Origin: Candidatus Cloacimonadota bacterium
GTDB lineage: Bacteria > Cloacimonadota > Cloacimonadia > Cloacimonadales > JAOZMQ01
Reading direction: 5' to 3'
Assembly: GCA_029934195.1 (NCBI GenBank)
Contig: JAOZMQ010000036.1
Span: forward strand, 1-14,123
DNA: 14,123 nt
Shown here: piece after piece, positions 1 to 5,739 of the stretch
Layout: the number at the start of each line of letters is the position of its first letter
How positions within the stretch are numbered: position 1 is the first letter of the stretch
Program-made: the position numbers and the translations under genes
The notes under the pieces: model-generated
What the model was told of the DNA's origin: nothing
Databases searched by the model: none
The model's input: only the letters and a program-made list of their open reading frames with translations

Positions 1-80
1 TTCATAGAAGCGACATCTATGTAGCCCAATGCGTAAGCGTTGGGTAAAGAAAAAAGGGAACTAAGCTACAGAGTAGCGAC
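1..80. repeat. REP-like hairpin-rich element
   Basis: Three small inverted repeats follow one another: CATAGA/TCTATG (3-8 with 16-21), CCCAATGC/GCGTTGGG around a GTAA tetraloop (25-32 with 37-44, one G-T pair), and GCTAC/GTAGC around AGA (65-69 with 73-77). The hexamer AGCGAC occurs at both ends of the unit (9-14 and 75-80). From memory, similar strings with a GCCCA...TGGG stem are scattered in many copies through intergenic DNA of FCB bacteria, where they are often mis-called as short proteins. No second copy occurs in this window, so the repeat status is inferred. The element may continue past the left edge. Confidence 0.45.
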
Positions 81-160
81 AAAAAAAAGAAAATTTAGAA
101 AAAGTTAGTTTTCGTTCAAGTACTAGTTACTCAGGGATTCTATGATTATATGGAATTTTA

Positions 161-192
161 CAAAAAAAAGACCTTCAAAAATTGAAGGTCTT
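161..192 (-). terminator. Rho-independent terminator of the tRNA-Asn transcript
   Basis: An 11-bp perfect stem (168-178 with 182-192) closes a 3-nt loop. Read on the - strand it is followed immediately by eight T (complement of 162-169). It starts only a few bases after the CCA end of the tRNA, so it ends the tRNA transcript. This is the clearest intrinsic terminator in the window. Confidence 0.9.
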
Positions 193-198
193 ATAATA

Positions 199-273
199 TG
201 GCTCCTGAAGAGGGATTTGAACCCCCGACCTAGTGGTTAACAGCCACCCGCTCTACCGCTGAGCCATTCAGGA
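199..273 (-). tRNA. tRNA-Asn (anticodon GUU), CCA encoded
   Basis: Read on the - strand this folds into a full cloverleaf. The acceptor stem is TCCTGAA/TTCAGGA, the D stem GCTC/GAGC, and the anticodon stem GGTGG/CCACT (one G-T pair) around loop CTGTTAA with anticodon GTT. The variable loop is AGGTC, the T stem GGGGG/CCCTC with loop TTCAAAT, and the discriminator base is G. The body is 72 nt (202-273) and the CCA tail is encoded at 199-201. It is a single tRNA with its own terminator directly downstream. Confidence 0.96.
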
Positions 274-296
274 TTAGTCTCATAAAAGACAAAAAC

Positions 297-325
297 AAAT
301 TGTGATTCTTATGTTTCTGTGTCAA
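297..325 (-). promoter_or_regulatory. Candidate promoter of tRNA-Asn
   Basis: On the - strand a perfect TTGACA (325-320) is followed after 17 bases by CAATTT (302-297). The -10 match is poor, but ACAATTTG here partly resembles the TAnnTTTG box described for Bacteroidetes. Placement about 24 bases before the tRNA 5' end fits a short tRNA leader. Confidence 0.4.
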
Positions 326-352
326 CCATTTTATTATATTTTTTTTAATTCA

Positions 353-375
353 AAACAATTAATTTTTAACTGTTT
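353..375. other. Inverted repeat downstream of the outer-membrane protein gene
   Basis: AAACAATTAA (353-362) pairs with TTAACTGTTT (366-375) through ten positions with one G-T pair and a TTT loop. On the + strand it is followed by GTTTTT, on the - strand by an A-rich run. It lies just after the stop codon of the - strand gene and may mark its transcript end, but the T-run is on the wrong side for a classic terminator of that gene. Confidence 0.3.
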
Positions 376-398
376 GTTTTTCAATGGCTTATGTAAAC

Positions 399-1031
399 TT
401 AAATTTCTATCTCAACTCCTAATCTTAAACCAATTCCACTCATATTTACTTCACTCCAAGTAATTCCAGTAGAGCTTTGTTTCTTATCTCTTTTCATTTT
501 CCCACCATTAAAGAAACATTCTCCTGTAAGATTAGAATTATTTCCCAATTTAAACTTTGCACCACCACCAATCAACCAGTTAAATCCACCATAGAATTTG
601 ACATCATCAATTTTTTTAGGGTTTTCATCAGTTTCTGCGACATAAATATCTTCCCAAAGAAAACCGTATCCGATTCCGCCTTTTGCATATGGTTTGATTT
701 TTGTTTGTACAGGAATATTGATAATTAAATTAGCCATCAAAGGGAAATAATAAGTTTGCTTATCAGTAGTCATTTGAATAATTGTTGCTTCTGAATTTCC
801 AGTAAGATCAATCCCAATTTTGCTTTTTTCAGTGTAACTATTGAAGAAGAAGTCGCCACTGAATTCTATTTGAACAGATTGATCAAATTTTGTACCATAA
901 GCTATTCCTCCGAAAATTCCGGATTCAGGTTTGTCTGGCCATAAATATCCAAATCTGAAATTCATTATTTCAGTTGCTGATAAACTACATATTATCAGAC
1001 TTAAAGCAATAAAGAGTAAAAATTTTCTCAT
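399..1031 (-). CDS. Outer-membrane beta-barrel protein (OmpA/OMP_b-brl type)
   Basis: A 210-residue exported protein. It starts at the ATG at 1031, which has a GGAG 7 bases upstream and opens directly into a signal peptide (MRKFLLFIALSLIICSLSA, cleavage near residue 19). An upstream in-frame ATG at 1061 would add ten charged residues before the signal and is not preferred. The mature part alternates polar and hydrophobic or aromatic residues in beta strands, with glycine-rich turns such as KGGIGYGFLW and WLIGGGAKF, and ends in a strand (IGLRLGVEIEI), as in small 8-strand barrels. It probably sits in the outer membrane. I cannot assign a ligand or specific function. It is transcribed away from the large LTD gene, with back-to-back promoter candidates between them. 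Confidence 0.75.
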   Translation of the reverse strand: MRKFLLFIALSLIICSLSATEIMNFRFGYLWPDKPESGIFGGIAYGTKFDQSVQIEFSGDFFFNSYTEKSKIGIDLTGNSEATIIQMTTDKQTYYFPLMANLIINIPVQTKIKPYAKGGIGYGFLWEDIYVAETDENPKKIDDVKFYGGFNWLIGGGAKFKLGNNSNLTGECFFNGGKMKRDKKQSSTGITWSEVNMSGIGLRLGVEIEI

Positions 1032-1054
1032 TTTGTATCTCCATTTATTAATTT

Positions 1055-1087
1055 TAAACATAATTAATTGAGATGATTCTCTGTCAA
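1055..1087 (-). promoter_or_regulatory. Candidate promoter of the outer-membrane protein gene
   Basis: On the - strand a perfect TTGACA (1087-1082) is followed after 19 bases by TATGTTTA (1062-1055), a 7/8 match to the TAnnTTTG box described for Bacteroidetes. It would give a short leader carrying the GGAG ribosome binding site at 1042-1039. The spacing is longer than the sigma-70 optimum. Confidence 0.35.
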
Positions 1088-1109
1088 TTCAATTTACAAA
1101 AAAATTATA

Positions 1110-1137
1110 TTGACTTTTATGTATTTGAAATTAGATA
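1110..1137 (+). promoter_or_regulatory. Weak candidate promoter of the large LTD gene
   Basis: TTGACT (1110-1115) is followed after 16 bases by TAGATA (1132-1137). The -10 is weak. If used, transcription would start just before the hairpin at 1146-1167. Confidence 0.25.
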
Positions 1138-1145
1138 TTGAATAT

Positions 1146-1167
1146 GTTATTTTTTAGGAAAAATAAC
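1146..1167. other. Perfect 9-bp hairpin in the leader of the large LTD gene
   Basis: GTTATTTTT (1146-1154) and AAAAATAAC (1159-1167) form a perfect stem with loop TAGG. No T-run follows, so it is not a terminator for either divergent gene. It could stabilise the 5' end of the LTD mRNA or be a regulator site. Confidence 0.45.
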
Positions 1168-1209
1168 AATCAATTTGGTTAAGATTATATAATTGTAATG
1201 AATTAATTT

Positions 1210-1218
1210 GAGGGGGAG
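1210..1218 (+). promoter_or_regulatory. Strong ribosome binding site deciding the start at 1223
   Basis: GAGGGGGAG lies 4 bases before the ATG at 1223. An upstream in-frame TTG at 1208 overlaps this site and so cannot be the real start. Confidence 0.8.
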
Positions 1219-1222
1219 TTTT

Positions 1223-4200
1223 ATGTTAAAAAGATTTTTTTACCTTTCGTTACTACTTATCACTTATTCTGTTTTGCATTCCAATATTGTTATTAATGAA
1301 GTTCTTTACAATCCAGAAGGATCGGATACTGGTTTTGAATGGATTGAGTTATTTAATAATGGAGATCAATCTGTTAATTTATTTGATTGGAAAATTGAAT
1401 CAGCGGGTGCAGAATTTATTTCAGATTGTATTCTACCTAATCTAAGTATCAATGCAGGTAATTATTTTCTTATTGGAGAAGAGAATGTTGTAGGTGCTGA
1501 TTTTGTCGATAATCTTAATTTTAGAAATGGTGGCTCTGATAGTGATGGGATCCGCTTAGTTTCTCCTGATGAACAATACACAGACACAATTCTTTATGAT
1601 GCTCCCAATACTAATAATTTGCCGGATGATGTTTCCATTATTGGTACACAATTAGTTGCAAATGTTGCTGAAGGAAAAAGTATTGCAAGAAAGCACAACG
1701 GAATTGATACAAATATGATTGATGATTGGTATGAAAATCAGTTTCCATCTCCAGGGACTGCTAACATTCTACCAATTGATTTACAAATATTAATAAAAAA
1801 TGTCTCGGTTGTTGGTAATTTATGTAGTTTTTCCACTGAAACGACCAACTTGTCCACAGAAGCCGTGGATAACTCATTAATGATTGTGCATATCAGGGTA
1901 AATGATATTGAAATTATAACAGAGAACTATTCAGAGATTCAAGCAAATGGCATCATCTTACAAGAATACGAAATTAATATCAGCGAAGATGGAATTCATT
2001 ATATTTCAATAGAATTGGAGTTTGAAAATGATTTTTTTACAGAGAATAATTCTGATGTTAAAACATTTCTCATTGGTGAGTCTCCATTAATCTTGAATGA
2101 AATCATGTTTAAGCCTGATAATGATAAGCAGGAGTGGATTGAAATTTACAATAACTCAGAGAATGATATTACTATAAACAAATACTTTATAGAAGATAAT
2201 GCAGGTGGTAAAATAGAGTTTTCCTCAATTATTAATTCTCATGAATTTCTTGTGATTTGCTCCGATTCTTTGCTACTTTCACAGACATATCCACAAAGTT
2301 ATCCACATGGAATAACAACAGCGATAGGATGGACAACATTAAACAACACAAGTGAAAGATTATGGCTAAAAACTACTTATGAAACCGTATTAGATTCTCT
2401 AAATTATGAATTTACAAATTGGGATAAAGATATATCTTTAGAACGCTTAGATCCTTTATTAACAATGAGTGAATGGCATTATTCAATTTCTGAATTTGGT
2501 GCAACACCTACATTGGAAAACAGTGTTGTCAATATGTCTGCTGATTTGTATCTAAAAGCAGTAAAACTTATTAGTTATAACAATGAATCAATTACAATTG
2601 AAGCCACAATAGAGAACTTATCCACAATTTGCGTGGATAAGTTAGAAGCAGAAATATCTTTTGAAATTAACAATGAATTTGTAAAATCTGAAAATCTACA
2701 GATGATAGAAGGAGAGAGCGAAATTTGTTTAAATTTTGATCTAACCAATACGATATCAGGATTAAATCTGCTATCAGTAAAAATAATCCTTATAAACGAT
2801 CCAAATCAAGACAACAATTTCAGCGAAATTAATTTTCTTCGAGGACAATCTCCAATAGTTATAAATGAAATCTTTTTCAAACCTGAAAGTAATAATTGTG
2901 AATGGTTAGAGATTTTCAATCGGGGTAATGATATTATCTCACTTCAAGAAGTAAAAATTTTTGATGCCTCCGGTGGTATTATTGATTTTCCTCTTGAAAT
3001 ACAACCAAAATCCTTTCTTGTCATTTGTGAGAATAAAGAGACAATCCTATCAAACTACACAGAAATAAATGAATTCTTAGTTATTGAAGCAAATTCTTGG
3101 ACATCACTTAATAATTCTGATGAAAGTTTATCTTTAGAAATTTCTTCACAACAAATAATTGATTCTTTGCAGTATGCAGGTTCAGAAATCGAAATAAATT
3201 ATTCCTTAGAGAGAATCAATCCATATCTTGAAAAAGAAAATAATTTCGGAGAATCTATTTCAGAATTCGGTGCAACTCCTACATATAACAATTCTTTATA
3301 TCCTCCGGAATTTGATCTTGATGTTAATTGTGAAAAAATAATTTTGACCCAAAATCAAATTCAACATAAGCTTATAATTACAAATCTTGGAATTTCCAAA
3401 TTGACAGAGTTTTCTCTTTTATGTAAACAAATAGACTCTGAAAATAGTGTGTTTATTTTTTCTGATGATTATTCTTTAACTGATTCAATTGTATGTGAAT
3501 TCAAAACTGATTTTCAAAGTAAAGGATATTTCTGTTTTGAATATTTGATAGAAAATGAAATGGATGAGAATCTTGCTAATAATAAGGAATATAGTTTTCT
3601 AAATAATGGGTATTATCCGATTGTTATTAATGAAATAATGTTTAATCCCAAAGAAGACGAACCGGAATGGGTTGAAATTTTCTATAATAATGAATATGAA
3701 GAACTATCAGGAGTGTATTTCTATTGTAATGACGACTCTGTTTATATTGAGAACTCAGGCTCTAAATTTATTATTTTGACATCTTCATTTGGTGATGCAA
3801 CTCAATTAGAAGCGAATTTCAGTCTTTACGATATTCCAATAATGACTGGACTTTCATCGCTGTCAAATAGTGGAGCTTGTTTGAAGATAGTTGATGATTT
3901 TGGAAATGTTTTAGACAGCTTAAACTATAATGTTGAACTTTCTCCGACAAAGGGAATTTCTTTAGAGAGAATTAATTCGTTAATTGAGCCATCAGATGCA
4001 AATTGGGGACAATGTGTAAATGATCAGGATTGCACAATTGGAATAAAAAATAGTATTTTTGTAAAAAATGAAAATTCAAAATTAGGTCTGTCTGTTTCTC
4101 CGAATCCATTTTCTCCTTACAAAAATGAACATACAATTATTACCTTAATTTTACCCGAACCTTTGAATCGTATTACTTGCAGAATTTTTGATCTTCAAGG

Positions 4201-4384
4201 AAGGGAAGTCAATAAGATTATGAATCAGAAATATGGCTCATCAGAAATTTCAATGGTATGGAATGGAAGAAATTTCTCAGAGAAAATTTTGCCCATCGGA
4301 ATTTATATTGTCTATGTAGATGCAACTGCTGAAAAAAATAACAAAACATATTCAAAAAAAACAACAATTGTGATAGGAAAATAA
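1223..4384 (+). CDS. Secreted multidomain protein with four lamin-tail domains and a FlgD-like tail
   Basis: 1053 residues, starting at the ATG behind GAGGGGGAG. A signal peptide (about residues 1-20) is followed by four LTD-type repeats. Each opens with [IV]xNE[VI][LMF][YF][NK]P and a WIE[LI][FY]N-like strand, at about residues 21-180, 286-435, 541-690 and 794-945. Between them lie three CARDB-like beta spacers (about 187-283, 437-538, 693-790). The unit is about 256 residues and often ends in SISEFGATPT. The last ~100 residues (SPNPFSPYK..., then WNGRN and GIYIVY motifs) form a FlgD-Ig/T9SS-like C-terminal module typical of surface-delivered FCB proteins. No catalytic domain is visible, so this looks like an adhesive or scaffolding surface protein. 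LTD domains in bacteria are known mainly as accessory modules of exported hydrolases. It is probably transcribed alone, since 363 non-coding bases follow. Confidence 0.85.
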   Translation: MLKRFFYLSLLLITYSVLHSNIVINEVLYNPEGSDTGFEWIELFNNGDQSVNLFDWKIESAGAEFISDCILPNLSINAGNYFLIGEENVVGADFVDNLNFRNGGSDSDGIRLVSPDEQYTDTILYDAPNTNNLPDDVSIIGTQLVANVAEGKSIARKHNGIDTNMIDDWYENQFPSPGTANILPIDLQILIKNVSVVGNLCSFSTETTNLSTEAVDNSLMIVHIRVNDIEIITENYSEIQANGIILQEYEINISEDGIHYISIELEFENDFFTENNSDVKTFLIGESPLILNEIMFKPDNDKQEWIEIYNNSENDITINKYFIEDNAGGKIEFSSIINSHEFLVICSDSLLLSQTYPQSYPHGITTAIGWTTLNNTSERLWLKTTYETVLDSLNYEFTNWDKDISLERLDPLLTMSEWHYSISEFGATPTLENSVVNMSADLYLKAVKLISYNNESITIEATIENLSTICVDKLEAEISFEINNEFVKSENLQMIEGESEICLNFDLTNTISGLNLLSVKIILINDPNQDNNFSEINFLRGQSPIVINEIFFKPESNNCEWLEIFNRGNDIISLQEVKIFDASGGIIDFPLEIQPKSFLVICENKETILSNYTEINEFLVIEANSWTSLNNSDESLSLEISSQQIIDSLQYAGSEIEINYSLERINPYLEKENNFGESISEFGATPTYNNSLYPPEFDLDVNCEKIILTQNQIQHKLIITNLGISKLTEFSLLCKQIDSENSVFIFSDDYSLTDSIVCEFKTDFQSKGYFCFEYLIENEMDENLANNKEYSFLNNGYYPIVINEIMFNPKEDEPEWVEIFYNNEYEELSGVYFYCNDDSVYIENSGSKFIILTSSFGDATQLEANFSLYDIPIMTGLSSLSNSGACLKIVDDFGNVLDSLNYNVELSPTKGISLERINSLIEPSDANWGQCVNDQDCTIGIKNSIFVKNENSKLGLSVSPNPFSPYKNEHTIITLILPEPLNRITCRIFDLQGREVNKIMNQKYGSSEISMVWNGRNFSEKILPIGIYIVYVDATAEKNNKTYSKKTTIVIGK
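1850..1872. repeat. Inverted pair of DnaA-box-like 9-mers inside the LTD gene
   Basis: TTGTCCACA (1850-1858) on + and TTATCCACG on - (1872-1864) form an 8-bp stem with one G-T pair and a 7-nt loop. It encodes LSTEAVDN in the first CARDB-like spacer, and its counterpart in the second spacer is at 2615-2643. Confidence 0.5.
2287..2307 (+). repeat. Two direct DnaA-box-like 9-mers
   Basis: ATATCCACA (2287-2295) and TTATCCACA (2299-2307) are in the same orientation, 12 bp apart. The second is an exact match to the consensus DnaA box. They lie within LTD2 of the large surface protein. Confidence 0.45.
2615..2643. repeat. Perfect 11-bp inverted repeat carrying two DnaA-box-like 9-mers
   Basis: AACTTATCCAC (2615-2625) and GTGGATAAGTT (2633-2643) are perfectly complementary around a 7-nt loop. 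The + arm contains TTATCCACA (2618-2626) and the - arm TTATCCACG (2640-2632). It lies exactly one 256-codon repeat unit after the similar structure at 1850-1872 and encodes LSTICVDK. Confidence 0.6.
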
Positions 4385-4429
4385 TTTGAGACTGAGAGGA
4401 AAAGCATAATTTCTTGTTGCTAATAGATT

Positions 4430-4460
4430 CCTCGCCTTGAAGGATGAGGCTATTTCTTTA
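4430..4460 (+). terminator. Weak terminator candidate of the large LTD gene
   Basis: CCTCGCCT (4430-4437) pairs with AGG-A-TGAGG (4441-4449) through eight positions, with one G-T pair, one bulged A and a TGA loop. It is followed by CTATTTCTTTA, only moderately T-rich. It lies 46 bases after the stop codon. Confidence 0.4.
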
Positions 4461-4515
4461 TCTGGATTTGCTTTGCAATATTTCCCCAAAAATCAGAGAT
4501 TTCGTTCGCCTCATC
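4443..4515. other. Inverted repeat alternative to the terminator-like hairpin
   Basis: GATGAGGC (4443-4450) is complementary to GCCTCATC (4508-4515) across 57 bases. Its left arm reuses the right arm of the hairpin at 4430-4449, so the two folds exclude each other, as in attenuators. It could also be chance. Confidence 0.3.
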
Positions 4516-4686
4516 TTAATGGTAAAAAATTCCTTTTTCAATCAGATACTACAGAGAAAAATGCAATAAAAGAAAGAAATCCCCATAGATTCTAATTTTC
4601 TTATAGTGAAGAAATCAAAGATAGAGGGTTTAATTTATTTTACAACATAACTTTAGGATGATTTTGCACCCTATTAGATAAAACTC

Positions 4687-4715
4687 TTGACTCTATACTA
4701 CTATAATATTATACG
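4687..4715 (+). promoter_or_regulatory. Candidate operon promoter
   Basis: TTGACT (4687-4692), a 17-base spacer and TATACG (4710-4715) precede the ArsR-type gene by about 32 bases. The match is five of six at -35 and four of six at -10. It is the best-placed promoter for the gene train that starts at 4748. Confidence 0.5.
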
Positions 4716-4721
4716 ACTATA
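4694..4721. promoter_or_regulatory. 28-bp palindrome, candidate ArsR operator
   Basis: A 12-bp perfect palindromic core, TATAATATTATA (4702-4713), is flanked by further complementary arms (TATA at 4694-4697 and 4718-4721, plus T/A at 4699/4716), so 11 of 14 base pairs match. Two-fold symmetric AT-rich sites are the usual targets of ArsR/SmtB dimers. This one covers the spacer and -10 of the promoter just before the regulator gene, the expected arrangement for autorepression. Confidence 0.55.
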
Positions 4722-4747
4722 ACTTTATAATAAAAAAGGAAATTTCA

Positions 4748-5113
4748 ATGATTGAAGAATTTGTAATTAGAAAGCTAAGTAAATTGTTTGGAGTTCTGTC
4801 AAACGACATTAGAATCAAAATAATCTATAAATTAATGGAAAATGATGCGATGTCAATTTCAGATCTTAGTAATGAATTAAAGATTCCGCAAAATACATTA
4901 TCAGCACATTTAAAAATCCTCAATGAAGGAGGATATTTAAAAAAGGGTCAACAATGGAGAAATGTACTTTATTCAATTCAAGAACCTAAACTAAAAGAAA
5001 TATTGGAAATAGGATCACTAATCCTATATAATAAATGGGAAGGAAATTGGGAAAAAATAGCTGATGCCAAAAATAAAATCCAAAATATGAAAACAAAACA
5101 AGGAGATAAATAA
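4748..5113 (+). CDS. ArsR/SmtB-family transcriptional regulator, first gene of the operon
   Basis: A 121-residue cytoplasmic winged-helix DNA-binding protein. Residues about 13-80 show the ArsR pattern: LFGVLSNDIRIKIIYKLM, then the helix-turn-helix SISDLSNELKIPQNTLSAHL, then LNEGGYLKKG and the wing (RNVLYSI). The C-terminal helix is charged. There is no cysteine in the protein and no ELCVCDL-type or other metal site, so classic arsenite or metal sensing is unlikely; the signal is unknown. AGGA lies 7 bases before the ATG. Its stop overlaps the next ATG by one base (TAATG), indicating translational coupling. A 28-bp palindrome sits on the promoter directly upstream, so it probably represses its own operon. 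A phosphate- or polyphosphate-linked signal is an inference from the neighbours. Confidence 0.85.
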   Translation: MIEEFVIRKLSKLFGVLSNDIRIKIIYKLMENDAMSISDLSNELKIPQNTLSAHLKILNEGGYLKKGQQWRNVLYSIQEPKLKEILEIGSLILYNKWEGNWEKIADAKNKIQNMKTKQGDK

Positions 5114-5703
5114 TGGAAAAAATTATACCAAGATGGGAATGGAGAACTTTTGGAGATAATCTTTCAAAAGGAGAGGAAAATATAAAAAAATACGGAGAAC
5201 CTCGCAATAGAAGAAGTAATGAAATCTATATTTTATCAAAAAATAGTAATGATAATACTAAAATTAGAGATGAATTGATGGATATTAAATCACCAATACG
5301 AATTAATATAGAAACCGGTTTGGAACAGTGGACAGTTCTTGCAAAATCTGCATTTCCGATTCATATTAATGATCTCGCACTTGTTTACAAAGCTTTTGGG
5401 CTTAAACTTCCATATTTAGATAAAGATGAATATTCTTATAAGGAATACATCGAAAAATTAATCGGGCAAAATCCGGAACTCAAAATGATAAATGTCGAAA
5501 AAATTAGACATGGCTACTTAATTGATGATGCAATTGTAGAAATTGCAGAAGTTAAATTTAACGATTTTTCAACAAAAACAATTGCTGTTGAACATTCAAA
5601 TCCTGAATTGGTCTTGAAAACAGTGAAGAAATTAGGCTTAACGGAATATGAAAATGTAAATTACATTAAAGCAATGAAACGAGCTTTTGGTTTAAATTAT
5701 TAA
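5113..5703 (+). CDS. CYTH-like (triphosphate tunnel metalloenzyme-like) protein
   Basis: 196 residues, coupled to the regulator by a TAATG overlap. The opening PRWEWRTFG (about 6-14) and the segments NEIYILSK (36-43), TKIRDELMDIK (49-59), GLEQWTVLAKSAFPI (69-83), VEKIRHGYLIDD (128-139), IVEIAEVKF (141-149) and TIAVEHSNPE (156-165) follow the beta-strand order and charged pattern of CYTH proteins, which bind triphosphate or polyphosphate in a tunnel lined with Glu, Lys and Arg. The canonical ExExK is degenerate (E-x-Y-x-L-x-K). From memory, proteins with this RWEWRTFG start occur beside Ppx-type genes elsewhere. The Ppx neighbour 36 bases downstream supports a role in polyphosphate or triphosphate metabolism. 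The substrate is unproven and a non-catalytic polyphosphate-binding role is possible. Confidence 0.6.
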   Translation: MEKIIPRWEWRTFGDNLSKGEENIKKYGEPRNRRSNEIYILSKNSNDNTKIRDELMDIKSPIRINIETGLEQWTVLAKSAFPIHINDLALVYKAFGLKLPYLDKDEYSYKEYIEKLIGQNPELKMINVEKIRHGYLIDDAIVEIAEVKFNDFSTKTIAVEHSNPELVLKTVKKLGLTEYENVNYIKAMKRAFGLNY

Positions 5704-5739
5704 TAAATGAAACTCATTACTTGTGATAAGGATTAAAAA

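Larger units (their letters stand above)
4385..4747. other. 363-base non-coding region before the operon
   Basis: No open reading frame with a start and ribosome binding site is visible on either strand. It holds a terminator-like hairpin at 4430-4460, an inverted repeat at 4443-4450/4508-4515 that competes with that hairpin, and the promoter/operator region at 4687-4721. The segment 4516-4680 shows no structure that I can support. Confidence 0.6.

Noticed and set aside
477..728. Open frame on the + strand opposite the outer-membrane protein gene
   Set aside because: No ribosome binding site and a cysteine/phenylalanine-rich low-complexity product; it is a shadow of the - strand gene. The same applies to the other short frames inside pit, DUF47, tctA, tctC-tctB and the porin.
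1032..1061. Upstream ATG of the outer-membrane protein gene
   Set aside because: The extra ten charged residues precede a normal signal peptide, and GGAG is correctly placed for the ATG at 1031 only.
1208..1222. TTG start extending the large LTD protein by five residues
   Set aside because: It overlaps the strong GAGGGGGAG ribosome binding site of the ATG at 1223, and the signal peptide begins at that ATG.
1850..2643. Chromosomal replication origin based on the DnaA-box cluster
   Set aside because: There is no dnaA, dnaN or other origin neighbour, no separate AT-rich unwinding region, and the boxes lie inside a gene; kept only as a curiosity.
4687..4707. TTGACT with the perfect TATAAT at 4702
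   Set aside because: The spacer is only 9 bases; the TATACG at 4710 gives the proper 17.
5706..5718. AATGA/TCATT hairpin before ppx
   Set aside because: Only 5 bp and AT-rich; it cannot be told from chance.
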